Below, piece after piece: positions 35,549 through 43,658 of a stretch of DNA of 64,000 nucleotides. Below the pieces are notes generated by a model that was not told the DNA's origin, ran no database searches, and saw nothing but the letters and a program-made list of their open reading frames with translations. Within the stretch, counting starts at the first letter, position 1, and each line of letters starts with the position of its first letter. The translations under genes were made by a program, and so were the position numbers. Source of the stretch: BM003 sp963783695 (lineage in GTDB: Bacteria; Pseudomonadota; Gammaproteobacteria; Steroidobacterales; BM003); contig CAWAOM010000007.1 of NCBI GenBank assembly GCA_963783695.1, positions 124,001 through 188,000 of the forward strand, in the 5' to 3' direction.

Positions 35549-36076
35549 CTAGACGATTGCCAGCAGGCCAATCGTCCCGGTCGCCAGCAAGCAGGCACCC
35601 GATCCGACCAGTAATGGCGTGAGGCCGTAATCGGCATGTTCGCCGCGCTGACGGATAGCGAAGGCGAGGGTCCAGCCGCCGGCCAGGATCAACGCGGCGG
35701 TGATACTGCCCGGGCTGGAAAAGACGGCCAGCGCGAATACCGTCGCCGCGATAGCCGCGTGCGACACCGACACGGCAGCAGACCGGGCATCAAAGGCGAG
35801 GCCCAAAACGGCAACAGACGACGTTACCGCCAGGGCCCCGGCATAGAGGATTCCCTCGCCGGGCAGCATTCCCGCCAGGCCAAACGCGAGCGCACCGAAT
35901 CCCACCCCGCCAATGGCAACGAACAACAGTCGCAGCGCGGCGAAATCCGGTCGGGTCGCGACATTCAGAACGAACGCAGTGAATGGGCCGCCGCCGGGAG
36001 CCGGTCTTGCATCGCGGTTTGCCGCGACAGTGTTGGCGGCCGGTTTGCCATCTATCGAAGTCGTTGCATGGTTCAT
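35549..36076 (-). CDS. Small multi-span membrane protein under TetR-type operator
   Basis: A 175-residue protein with a polar 33-residue N-terminus and about five hydrophobic spans (for example LLFVAIGGVGFGALAFGLAG and ATVFALAVFSSPGSITAALI). AGAGGG precedes the ATG at 36076. No transporter or enzyme family is recognised. A perfect 26-bp palindrome (36097-36122) lies 20 bp upstream of the start codon, between this gene and the TetR gene, so it is the likely regulated target of that repressor. Its role might be efflux or membrane stress; that is only inferred from the arrangement. Confidence 0.72.
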   Translation of the reverse strand: MNHATTSIDGKPAANTVAANRDARPAPGGGPFTAFVLNVATRPDFAALRLLFVAIGGVGFGALAFGLAGMLPGEGILYAGALAVTSSVAVLGLAFDARSAAVSVSHAAIAATVFALAVFSSPGSITAALILAGGWTLAFAIRQRGEHADYGLTPLLVGSGACLLATGTIGLLAIV

Positions 36077-36096
36077 GTTTTCACCCTCTGGTTAAT

Positions 36097-36122
36097 CATT
36101 ACTTACTGATAAGTAAGTAATG
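36097..36122. promoter_or_regulatory. Putative TetR operator O2 (perfect palindrome)
   Basis: Arms CATTACTTACT (36097-36107) and AGTAAGTAATG (36112-36122) are perfect reverse complements around GATA. It lies 20 bp upstream of the membrane protein start and just after the TetR stop, and shares the half-site TTACTTA with the palindrome at the TetR start. Confidence 0.82.
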
Positions 36123-36138
36123 CACGTAAAAAAAATGC

Positions 36139-36765
36139 CTAGGCGATGGCCTCGGCTTGCCGCCACGTCTGTGCTGACTCGCTGCCAATACCAAGGTCGG
36201 TACGAATCTGTCGAACCGCCGCGTCCATCGTTGCCGGCCCGGTTATGCGCGCCATCTGTGACGCACCCTGCATCGACGTCAGGATCAACAGCGCCTTGTC
36301 GCGGGGATCTCCGGTGAAGTTCAGTTCACCCTGTTGGCGGCCGACATCCAGAACTTTCGTCATCCAGTTCTGGATGCTCAGCGACAGCCTTCTACCCGCT
36401 TCCTGCATCGCCGCGGGTACCGTGACGAATTCGCTCGCAAGCATCGCAATCAGGCAGGTGCCCTGGTTGCTGCAGATCTTGCCGGTATAAAACGCGATAA
36501 ACCCCTCCAGCTGTTGCAGAGCGCAGCCGCCGTGCTGCATGAACTCGCTGGTGAGGCGGCTCAGCAGTTCATCGTAACGTGTGAGCAAGGCGACACCGAG
36601 ATCGGCCTTGGTCGGAAAATGGTAATGAATTGCGGCATTCTTGATGCCGAGAGGCTGGGAAATGTCGCGGTAGCTGAACCCGCTGAAGCCGCGTTGCCGC
36701 GCCAGTTGTTCCGCGATATCGAGAATCTGGGTTCGGGTGTCGTTAGTTGTAGCGGCTGCATTCAT
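36139..36765 (-). CDS. TetR family transcriptional regulator
   Basis: A 208-residue repressor. The N-terminal helix-turn-helix is clear: TRTQILDIAEQLARQRGFSG followed by the SYRDISQPLGIKNAAIHYHFPTKADL segment. The C-terminal ligand domain (residues 70-200) is of the TetR_C type with HGGCALQQLEGFIAFYTGK; the ligand is unknown. Perfect palindromes overlap the region just upstream of its own start (36768-36791) and the region before the next gene (36097-36122), so it probably represses both itself and the small membrane protein. There is no Shine-Dalgarno between the palindrome and the ATG, only 2 bp away. Confidence 0.9.
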   Translation of the reverse strand: MNAAATTNDTRTQILDIAEQLARQRGFSGFSYRDISQPLGIKNAAIHYHFPTKADLGVALLTRYDELLSRLTSEFMQHGGCALQQLEGFIAFYTGKICSNQGTCLIAMLASEFVTVPAAMQEAGRRLSLSIQNWMTKVLDVGRQQGELNFTGDPRDKALLILTSMQGASQMARITGPATMDAAVRQIRTDLGIGSESAQTWRQAEAIA

Positions 36766-36767
36766 AA

Positions 36768-36791
36768 TGCTTACTTATAGGTAAGTAAGCA
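36768..36791. promoter_or_regulatory. Putative TetR operator O1 (perfect palindrome) at tetR start
   Basis: Arms TGCTTACTTA (36768-36777) and TAAGTAAGCA (36782-36791) are perfect reverse complements around TAGG. It ends 2 bp from the TetR start codon and begins 7 bp after the PPTase stop. The arm contains TTACTTA, as in O2, which points to autoregulation. Confidence 0.82.
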
Positions 36792-36798
36792 TGTGATG

Positions 36799-37545
36799 TC
36801 AAGCTTTTTCTGTTTCCCGGTCAGTGGGTGGAACCGGCCGCAATGGGCGATAAGCCAGCGCCACGGCGGTGCCGTCGACATTGCCGGAGCGGTAGAAACA
36901 GGGCCGGCCCGCGTCGGGCGCGTAATCGACGACACCGCTGTCGAGACAAGTCTCGCGGATTCGAAAATCCCTTGGAACCAGAGACCGCGGCCCTGCTACC
37001 GACTTGAATGCGGCTTCTTTAAGCGCCCATAAGCGGTTGGCGGCCGACTGGCGGCAGGAGCCATCCAGCGTGTGCAGCCAGCGCTCTTCCCGATCGGTCA
37101 GAAAAAGCCGCAGACAGCGGCCGCTCGGCCCGGGCGGCGCTTCGATATCGACGCCGATTGCGATATTCCGGTTTGTCGCCGCCACGGCAATTGCCACATC
37201 AACCGTGTGACTTAGCGACCACCAGGCCTGCTGCACCGTCCCGGCACTGCCGGGTGGGGGACGATTGGCGGCAAAGAGCCCGGCGAGCGCGGCACGGCCA
37301 AGCAGCCACTCGTTGCGCCGCGGTCCGCGGCCAAGGCTGCGCAAATACGCCAGTTCGGCCGGGGAAAGTGACTCCTCATCCAGTGGCCGGGTCGCACAAG
37401 CGGTTGCGACCGCAAAGGGCAGCGTGGCCGCTAACGCCGCAACAGCGCTCGCGATCGCCTGTGCCGGCCTTTGCAGTGCGGCGAATTCCGCTGCAGCAGG
37501 TTTCGCCGCGGCCGAACGGCTGGCCATTAACGGCTGGGCGCTCAT
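36799..37545 (-). CDS. 4'-phosphopantetheinyl transferase (Sfp type)
   Basis: A 248-residue enzyme from the ATG at 37545, which overlaps the sirtuin stop by four bases (ATGA). It transfers phosphopantetheine from CoA to a serine of carrier proteins, making them active. The Sfp-type motifs GVDIEAPP (Mg-binding Asp and Glu) and WALKEAAFKSV (catalytic Glu and Lys region) are intact, as is SLSHTVDVAIAV before them. The first 60 residues are Ala-rich and variable. The length and the WALKEA motif place it with the larger Sfp/AcpT group and not with the short AcpS. No polyketide or peptide synthetase is in the window, so the target carrier is elsewhere. Confidence 0.87.
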   Translation of the reverse strand: MSAQPLMASRSAAAKPAAAEFAALQRPAQAIASAVAALAATLPFAVATACATRPLDEESLSPAELAYLRSLGRGPRRNEWLLGRAALAGLFAANRPPPGSAGTVQQAWWSLSHTVDVAIAVAATNRNIAIGVDIEAPPGPSGRCLRLFLTDREERWLHTLDGSCRQSAANRLWALKEAAFKSVAGPRSLVPRDFRIRETCLDSGVVDYAPDAGRPCFYRSGNVDGTAVALAYRPLRPVPPTDRETEKA

Positions 37546-38438
37546 GCGCCCAGCCGACGCCGCAAATGGGCGAGAGCATGGCCGCAGTCGGCCTCGACCT
37601 TGACCGTCAGCATATCGTCCGCGCGGGTCCGTCCGAGATTGATTGCGGCGACCGGTACGCCTCTGTGAGCGGCGCCGCGGGCAAAGCGAAATCCCGAGAA
37701 AACCATCAGCGATGAGCCGGCGATTAGCAAAAGATCGGCCTGATTCACCTGGTCCCAAGCCTGTTCGACGCGATCGCGCGGTACCGATTCGCCAAAGAAC
37801 ACGACCGACGGCTTGAGAATTCCCGTACAGACCGCGCACGCCGGCACATTGAATCCGGCGTAACTTTCCGGGTCGAGGTCGGCATCGCCGTCGGGTGCTG
37901 CCGCTGCCGCTGTGTACCGCCAGCCTGAATTCGCGGCATCCAGATGCGCCTGGAACCCGGCCCGGCTGCGGCTGTCTCCGCAGCCGAGACATTCGACGTT
38001 ATCGAGCCGTCCATGCAGATCGGTTACCTGTTGGCTCCCTGCGCGCTGGTGCAGGCCGTCAACGTTCTGGGTAACCAGGTGCGCGATCCTGCCGCTGGCT
38101 TCGAGGGCGGCGAGCGCATGATGAGCCTGGTTCGGTGTCGCGGTACTTATCCGTTGCCAGCCCACGAAACTGCGTGCCCAGTAGCGCTGCCGCGTCGCCG
38201 GGTCGGTGACAAAATCCTGATACTGAACAGGCTGCGGCCTTTTCCACTTGCCGTCGCCGTCGCGATAGTCGGGAATGCCGCTCGCCGTGCTGCAACCGGC
38301 GCCGCTCAGAACCACGGTGTGATCGGATCCGGCCAGCAATTCGCTGAGTTCAGCCAGCGCGCCGGTCTGATCGGCGAGGCCATTGCCGGCGTCGACGCTG
38401 GTCTGGTTGCGTGTCTGCACGAATTCCTTTCCTTGCAT
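37542..38438 (-). CDS. NAD-dependent protein deacylase (sirtuin, Sir2 family)
   Basis: A 298-residue sirtuin. The NAD-binding GAGCSTASGIPDYRD segment, the TQNVDGLHQRAG motif and the catalytic His in DLHGRLDNVECLGC are present, as are the zinc cysteines CLGC and CAVC. Features such as the inserted YRDGDGKWKR segment resemble class II (SIRT4-like) sirtuins. It removes acyl groups from lysines using NAD+. The ATG at 38438 has GGA upstream; a GTG at 38420 with AAAGGA just before it is a good alternative. It overlaps the following PPTase gene, so they are coupled. Confidence 0.9.
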   Translation of the reverse strand: MQGKEFVQTRNQTSVDAGNGLADQTGALAELSELLAGSDHTVVLSGAGCSTASGIPDYRDGDGKWKRPQPVQYQDFVTDPATRQRYWARSFVGWQRISTATPNQAHHALAALEASGRIAHLVTQNVDGLHQRAGSQQVTDLHGRLDNVECLGCGDSRSRAGFQAHLDAANSGWRYTAAAAAPDGDADLDPESYAGFNVPACAVCTGILKPSVVFFGESVPRDRVEQAWDQVNQADLLLIAGSSLMVFSGFRFARGAAHRGVPVAAINLGRTRADDMLTVKVEADCGHALAHLRRRLGA

Positions 38439-38458
38439 CGCGGTTCCGGCCGGTTGCC

Positions 38459-39628
38459 CTAGGGCTGCCTGTTGTCGTTATGGCAAAACCGGTCGATCAT
38501 GGCCTTCAGTATCTGCAGCGTCGGCCGGATGCGATCCATCTCGAGAAATTCATCCGGCTGGTGTGCCTGTTCTATGTCACCCGGGCCGAGAATGACGGTG
38601 TCCGTGCCGAGTTGCTGGAAGTAGGGCCCCTCGGTGCCAAACGCAACCGCGACGCTGTTGTCCCCGGTCAACGCCTCGGCGGCGCTGACAATAGCGCTAT
38701 CCGCCGCTGTCTCGAGAGCGGGTATGCCGTCGAAGAGTACCCGGAAGTCCAGTTCGAAGGCCGTGTTTTCCAGCGCATGGCGTACCCGCGCCCGCAATTC
38801 CTCGCGCAACTCCACGATATCCATGCCCGGCAGCGGCCTGAGGTCAATATGAAGCTCGCAGTCGCCACAAATGCGATTTGGATTGTCGCCGCCATGGATA
38901 TATCCGAGATTGAGAGTCGCATAAGGCACCGCGAACGCCTCGTTACTTGCGCGTGCGCGTATCTCGCCGCGCCATGTCATGAGTTCGCCGATAACTGCGT
39001 GAGCGGCATCGATCGCGTTGGCGCCGAGAGCGGGGTCGCTGGAGTGTCCGGAGTGACCATGGATCGCGATCGCATCCATCATGATGCCCTTGTGCATCCG
39101 GACGGGTTTGAGCCCGGTTGGCTCGCCGATGATCGCGTGATCGCCGAAGGACTTGCCGCGCGTGACCAGTGCTTTTGCCCCGGTCATCGAGCTCTCTTCG
39201 TCGGCCGTCGCCAGAATAGTGAGCGGTGCTGTCAGTGTTTTCGCGTTTTCGTCCCGCGCGGCCTCAATAGCGAGCGCCAGAAAAGCCTTCATGTCCGCGG
39301 TGCCGAGCCCGTAGAGTCTGCCGTCGGTCTCGGTCAGGCGGAATGGATCATGGCGCCACAAATGTTCGTCGCAGGGGACCGTGTCGGTGTGTCCGGCCAG
39401 CACGAGTCCGCCGCTGCCCGCACCGATCCGCGCAAGAAGATTGGCCTTGTCGGGTGCGTCCGGTAGCGGCAAAACCTCGACCGCGAAGCCAAGATCCTCA
39501 AGCCAGTCGGCCAGAAGTTCGATGACCGGCAGGTTGGACATATCCAGCGCGGGCTGAACGCTGCTGACCGACGCGGTCTCTATAAGCTGCCGCATCATGG
39601 TGGTCAGGTCGGGGCGCTTGCGTGACAT
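38459..39628 (-). CDS. argE: Acetylornithine deacetylase (M20 family)
   Basis: A 389-residue M20 metallopeptidase-family enzyme that hydrolyses N-acetylornithine in arginine synthesis. The start at ATG 39628 aligns with the family. Metal-binding stretches are intact: LVLAGHTDTVP, the GTADMKAFLA segment, ATADEESSMTGA and the later GDCELHIDLRP. Length fits ArgE. Other arginine genes are not adjacent. It lies between the ATP-grasp gene (25 bp) and the sirtuin gene (20 bp), so it is in the long minus-strand run. A different N-acyl amino acid substrate is possible given the ligase next door, but ArgE is the simplest call. Confidence 0.85.
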   Translation of the reverse strand: MSRKRPDLTTMMRQLIETASVSSVQPALDMSNLPVIELLADWLEDLGFAVEVLPLPDAPDKANLLARIGAGSGGLVLAGHTDTVPCDEHLWRHDPFRLTETDGRLYGLGTADMKAFLALAIEAARDENAKTLTAPLTILATADEESSMTGAKALVTRGKSFGDHAIIGEPTGLKPVRMHKGIMMDAIAIHGHSGHSSDPALGANAIDAAHAVIGELMTWRGEIRARASNEAFAVPYATLNLGYIHGGDNPNRICGDCELHIDLRPLPGMDIVELREELRARVRHALENTAFELDFRVLFDGIPALETAADSAIVSAAEALTGDNSVAVAFGTEGPYFQQLGTDTVILGPGDIEQAHQPDEFLEMDRIRPTLQILKAMIDRFCHNDNRQP

Positions 39629-39653
39629 ATGAGGTTTTCTGCTCCGTGCCGGG

Positions 39654-40613
39654 TCAGTCCGGGCACCATCCCGGAGTGTTGTCGTTAACGAGTTCCTGGA
39701 CCCAGCATACCCGGTCCTCAGGGAGTAACGCCGGTTCGCCGCGGTCCTGCACGTATTCGAGCCGCGGCAGCAAACCGGCGCCATTGGCAATCTGGATGTT
39801 GAGGCCGGGTCGCGCGTTCAGTTCGAGCATCAATGGGCCAAGATGTTCGTCGAGGACCAGGTCGACGCCGAGGTAACCCAGACCCGTCATTTCGTAACAC
39901 CGCGCCGCAATCAATAACATCTGTTGCCAGTACGGCACAGAGAGACCGGCGATGGCCGTTCCGGTGTCAGGGTGTTCGTCAATGCTGTAGTTGCCGATTA
40001 CGCCGTGCACCGTTTCGCCGCTCGCAATATCGATTCCGACGCCGACCGCGCCCTGGTGCAGATTGGCCTTGCCGCCAGAGCGACGCGTCGGCAGCCGCAG
40101 CATCGCCATCACCGGGAAACCGAGGAATACAATGATTCGGATATCGGGAACGCCGAGGTAGCTAACGCTGTTGAACGTCGGGTCGAAATTGACACGGTGC
40201 TCGACCATGACCCGGTCAGGATGGCCACCGAGGCTGAATTGTCCGCCGAGGGTATTCTCGAGGTGGTGCGCAAGTTCCGCCCAGAGCAGGACACTTCCAC
40301 CGCAGGTCCAGAATCGCCGCCCGCGGTGCGAGTCGATCACAACGATGCCGTCTCCACCGCTGCCATGCGAGGGTTTCACGACAAAAGACTGGTGTTGCGC
40401 GACCAGGTCGTTGAGTGTCGGTATGTCGCGCGGCGTGTCCAGCGATCCATATAGTTGCGGTACCGGAATGCCGTAATCCTGCGCCAGTTTCTTGGTAATC
40501 AGCTTGTCGTCGACCAATGGGTAAAGGCGGCGTTTGTTGTAACGCGAGACGAAATCGCCATTGCGCCGGTTGATCCCCAGAACGCCGGCCCTGCCAATTG
40601 CTGTGAGCGTCAC
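39654..40613 (-). CDS. RimK-related ATP-grasp alpha-L-glutamate ligase-like protein
   Basis: A 319-residue ATP-grasp ligase starting at GTG 40613; the GTGA overlaps the stop of the upstream membrane protein by four bases. ATP-grasp motifs are visible: VKPSHGSGGDGIVVID, the VEHRVNFD region and LMLELNARPGLNIQIANG with the Mg-binding Glu and Asn. RimK relatives add amino acids, often glutamate, to peptide or protein ends. The subgroup called alpha-L-glutamate ligase-like is known to occur with a 7TM inactive transglutaminase and a retropepsin-like protease, as here. Substrate is unknown. Confidence 0.87.
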   Translation of the reverse strand: MTLTAIGRAGVLGINRRNGDFVSRYNKRRLYPLVDDKLITKKLAQDYGIPVPQLYGSLDTPRDIPTLNDLVAQHQSFVVKPSHGSGGDGIVVIDSHRGRRFWTCGGSVLLWAELAHHLENTLGGQFSLGGHPDRVMVEHRVNFDPTFNSVSYLGVPDIRIIVFLGFPVMAMLRLPTRRSGGKANLHQGAVGVGIDIASGETVHGVIGNYSIDEHPDTGTAIAGLSVPYWQQMLLIAARCYEMTGLGYLGVDLVLDEHLGPLMLELNARPGLNIQIANGAGLLPRLEYVQDRGEPALLPEDRVCWVQELVNDNTPGWCPD

Positions 40614-42139
40614 TTATCCGGCCCGCCCAGCGCCCGGAAACGTGCAAGCTCGGTCATTCGGTATCCGGTGTAGCGTCCGGCCAGCAGGAACCCGGCGAGC
40701 AGTGGCAACAGCAACTCCGGAAACACGAAGACAAGGTGCTCGAGCAGATCGATGCCCATGACAACGTACGCAAGCATTGCCACGACCAGGGTGCCGAGTC
40801 CGCCCTGGATTGCTTCCATCGGGCCGCGCTCGTCCCAGACTATCGACATCCTCTCTATTACCATCGTCAGGATCACCATCGGGAACAGCGCAACGGACAG
40901 GCCGGTATCGATGCCGAGGCGGTGAAACAACAGGCTGAAAAACAGCATCAACAGCACGACGACCGTCAGGATCGCTGCCAGCCGTGGCACCAGCAACAGA
41001 CGCAGCCTCTCGAGGTAGAAACGTACCGCGAGCCCGGCTGAAACGAGCAGGGCAAACAGCAACACGCCCGATATCAGGCGCGACTCGCGAAATGCCAGCG
41101 CCACGAGGACCGGCAGGAACGTGCCAAAAGTCTTGACACCGACAAAGTTGCGCATGAAAACGATGACGATGGCGCCGATAGGGATCATCAGCAGGACTTC
41201 ATAAACGGCCTGGGTCGGGATGGGTAACTGGAAAAGCGAATACTGGGAGGCCGCGGAATCGCGTGCGGTGGCCCGTTTCTCCGCAAGCGACAAAGCGTCC
41301 TCGGTGCGGGCGGATACCGCAATTTCGAGTTTTTCGCCGACACCTCCTTCGACTTCGAACAAGGGCTCGCTGTCCCAGCTCCACAGCAGCAGGTTCGAGT
41401 CCATCCCGGAGGCGCCGCTGACAGGGTCGAAAAACAGCCATTCGCTGCCATTGTGAATCGCCAGCCACGGCCGCGGATTGACGGTATGAGGAGAATTGGT
41501 TAACGGTACGACCTGCACGACGCGGGCCGGAATCCTCGCTCCCGTCAGCAGCGTCACGGCGACCTGCGCGCGTTCGAAATCGTTGTCGGCCAGCGTCCGC
41601 AGTAACTGGGCGTTGGTATCGGAATCCGCATGTGACAGGCGTTTCAACAATGCGCCGACGAAGGTGGCGACGTCGGCAGACTCGGCGCGTACCGAATCGA
41701 GCAGCGCCGCCAGCGCCTCGTTGAATGGCGGTTCCAGTTGCTGCGCTTCCGGAAACGGTGGCTGCCCCGGCAGTTCTCCGGCGGCACGGTCACGATAAAC
41801 CGTTGCGCGGTAGTAAAGGCTCTGCTCGCCATTGGCGCGACGCACCGCCCACATTGCAATTCTTTCCCCTTCCTCTAGCTCGGTGGTCAGGCCGTAGCCG
41901 CGGGAAACGAAGTCCTCACGCAGGATGCGAAACCCCGGCGGGTCATGCGGCAGTTCTAATCGCGCCTTGACCGGGCCGATGGTATGCCTTTCAAAGGTCA
42001 GGTGGGCTTCGATTGACCACAGGGATGTCGATTTGTCCGGCAACAGCGGGTAACCCAAAACCCGATGCTTGTAGATAGCGACGGTAAGACCGATCACGAT
42101 CAGCGTTATGCTCAGCGCGTAAAGGTGGCGGCGATTCAC
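40610..42139 (-). CDS. Inactive transglutaminase-like domain fused to seven membrane spans
   Basis: A 509-residue membrane protein starting at GTG 42139, overlapping the upstream protease gene by four bases (GTGA). It has one N-terminal span (residues about 8-25), a periplasmic domain (about 30-290) resembling a transglutaminase fold without the catalytic triad, and seven C-terminal spans starting near VYEVLLMIPIGAIVIVFM and ending in LLLPLLAGFLLAGRY. This is the family described with RimK-like ligases and retropepsin-like proteases. It may sense or bind a modified peptide and pass it on; that is inference. It is coupled on both sides. Confidence 0.85.
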   Translation of the reverse strand: MNRRHLYALSITLIVIGLTVAIYKHRVLGYPLLPDKSTSLWSIEAHLTFERHTIGPVKARLELPHDPPGFRILREDFVSRGYGLTTELEEGERIAMWAVRRANGEQSLYYRATVYRDRAAGELPGQPPFPEAQQLEPPFNEALAALLDSVRAESADVATFVGALLKRLSHADSDTNAQLLRTLADNDFERAQVAVTLLTGARIPARVVQVVPLTNSPHTVNPRPWLAIHNGSEWLFFDPVSGASGMDSNLLLWSWDSEPLFEVEGGVGEKLEIAVSARTEDALSLAEKRATARDSAASQYSLFQLPIPTQAVYEVLLMIPIGAIVIVFMRNFVGVKTFGTFLPVLVALAFRESRLISGVLLFALLVSAGLAVRFYLERLRLLLVPRLAAILTVVVLLMLFFSLLFHRLGIDTGLSVALFPMVILTMVIERMSIVWDERGPMEAIQGGLGTLVVAMLAYVVMGIDLLEHLVFVFPELLLPLLAGFLLAGRYTGYRMTELARFRALGGPDK

Positions 42140-42663
42140 TGATCCATGTCCTGCAGGTCACAGCGCGCCATCGTCGTGAAACTGCGCGAGGGGTCGATGA
42201 CGACATGCCCCTCCATTGCGCTGCGCCCGAGAAGAAACGGGTAGTTGAAGGCGCTGCGATCGACCAGGTTTACCTCGATTCGTTTTTTTGTCGTACCGAC
42301 ACAGATCCACATCGTTACGACCGGCCGGCGTTGGTGATCGCCGCGATGTTCCCGGATGCGGGCGATGCGCGCCAGCGGGCGTTCCAGTTGGACCATTTTT
42401 CCGGTTTCCGTATCGAGTACGTCGAACCGCACCATGCGCTTGCCGTCACGGCGAAAACGGTGGATGTTTTCGGCGTGGAGCGAAGATGTATCCGCGCCCG
42501 TGTCCAGTTTTGCTTCGAGAATCAGGCCGGCTTGGGATACCACGATATGCTCAAGCCAACCGACGATGGTCTTGTCATTGACCTCGACATCGACCGCGTC
42601 AGCGGCGCGGACGCTGTGCGACAGGCACAGCAAGACGGTCAGGATGGTGCTCGCGGCTCTCAT
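42136..42663 (-). CDS. Retropepsin-like protease of the RimK-associated (Zn_protease, PF05618) family
   Basis: A 175-residue protein from the ATG at 42663, with a signal peptide (to about RAA). It carries LDTGADTSSLHA near residues 53-64, the aspartic-protease DTGA motif, and FLLGRSAMEGHVVIDPSRSF near the end, typical of a one-domain retropepsin fold. The family is often labelled ATP-dependent zinc protease, but no zinc motif is visible here, so I name it by the aspartate motif. It would act in the periplasm. It is the first gene of the GTGA-coupled triad with the 7TM protein and the ATP-grasp ligase. Confidence 0.83.
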   Translation of the reverse strand: MRAASTILTVLLCLSHSVRAADAVDVEVNDKTIVGWLEHIVVSQAGLILEAKLDTGADTSSLHAENIHRFRRDGKRMVRFDVLDTETGKMVQLERPLARIARIREHRGDHQRRPVVTMWICVGTTKKRIEVNLVDRSAFNYPFLLGRSAMEGHVVIDPSRSFTTMARCDLQDMDQ

Positions 42664-42761
42664 GGCAAATAGTCGGGGTCGCGGCTCTGGGCCAGCTACC
42701 CCCTCGGAAAGTGGCGGCGACAGCCGACGATTATAAGTCGGATATCTGCGCCAGTTTGAAA

Positions 42762-43658
42762 TCAGGCGGCGGCAGCCACGGCAACCAGCCAGCAAAAAGG
42801 CACCAGCAGCGCCGCTGCGAGCGCCAGAATTGCGCCACCGGCTCCGTTTTGCAACGAGTCCAGAGATGTAAGCCGGGCATAGAGGTAGCCGAACCCCGAG
42901 CCGGCAATGAAACCGGTCAAATGGGCGACGATGTCGGTGCGTTCGCCGCCGCTGCCAGTGTAAGCGAGCAATAACGCACCGCCCACCAGCGGCGCGGTGC
43001 GTTTGGCCCAGTCGCGGAGATGGCGGCGCCGTGTCCAGCTATAAACCGACACCAGTCCGAGGCCGGCGAAAACCGCGGTCGAAGCTCCGATCGAGTTGTG
43101 AGTTGCTCCCTGAATCACTGCGTTCAACGCATTGCCAGTGGCGCCGGCAAGGACGATCGTGGTCCATGCCAGACCAAGTCCCAGCAACCGCACTGCGAAG
43201 AAACCGATGACCGAACCCATGAGCAGGTTGCCAAAAAGATGTGCGATATCCGCATGCAATGTGAGGGCCGTGACCGTGCGCCACCATTCTCCCTGCAGCA
43301 CCAGCCCGGCCTGCATGCGGCCGATTTCGAGCCAGTCGACGTTAAAAGCCGTGTTGGTCTGCAATGCGGCGGCGGCGAGCAATGTGGCGGCATACCCGAT
43401 CAGGCCGCTGAGCGCCCCCGGCCGTGGTGGTATGACGGGCACGACCTCGGGAGGCGGCGAGGAGGCCTCGAGTTCGTATGAAGCGAGCTCGGCGCGGGCC
43501 CATTCCAGGGTGGACTCAGGTACCGCCACGCGGTGGAAGCCATCGCGAAAATCGAGCTGACACTCGATTCCTACTGCACGCAGCACCAGTGCGCGTTCCC
43601 TGCAGAATTCGTAGTCGCGGCCATGAACTACCGTGATCCAGGCGGTATCTAAGGCCAA
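42762..43658 (-). CDS. Rhomboid family intramembrane serine protease
   Basis: A 298-residue membrane protein with a small soluble N-terminal domain (residues 1-75) and six or seven spans. The GWWRTVTALTLHADIAHLFGN segment (in part EWWRTVTALTLHADIAHLFG) and the HNSIGASTAVFAGLG active-site stretch supply the Ser; the His lies in AHLTGFIAGSG. The residue after Ser is Thr where E. coli GlpG has Gly. It would cut membrane-protein substrates within the bilayer. It overlaps the end of the lipocalin gene by 10 bp and is 98 bp upstream of the protease triad. Confidence 0.85.
   Translation of the reverse strand: MALDTAWITVVHGRDYEFCRERALVLRAVGIECQLDFRDGFHRVAVPESTLEWARAELASYELEASSPPPEVVPVIPPRPGALSGLIGYAATLLAAAALQTNTAFNVDWLEIGRMQAGLVLQGEWWRTVTALTLHADIAHLFGNLLMGSVIGFFAVRLLGLGLAWTTIVLAGATGNALNAVIQGATHNSIGASTAVFAGLGLVSVYSWTRRRHLRDWAKRTAPLVGGALLLAYTGSGGERTDIVAHLTGFIAGSGFGYLYARLTSLDSLQNGAGGAILALAAALLVPFCWLVAVAAAA

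Noticed and set aside
43080..43130. Rhomboid active-site GAST as a sign of inactivity
   Set aside because: Ser and His are both in place, and the residue after Ser varies between rhomboids; I could not show loss of function.
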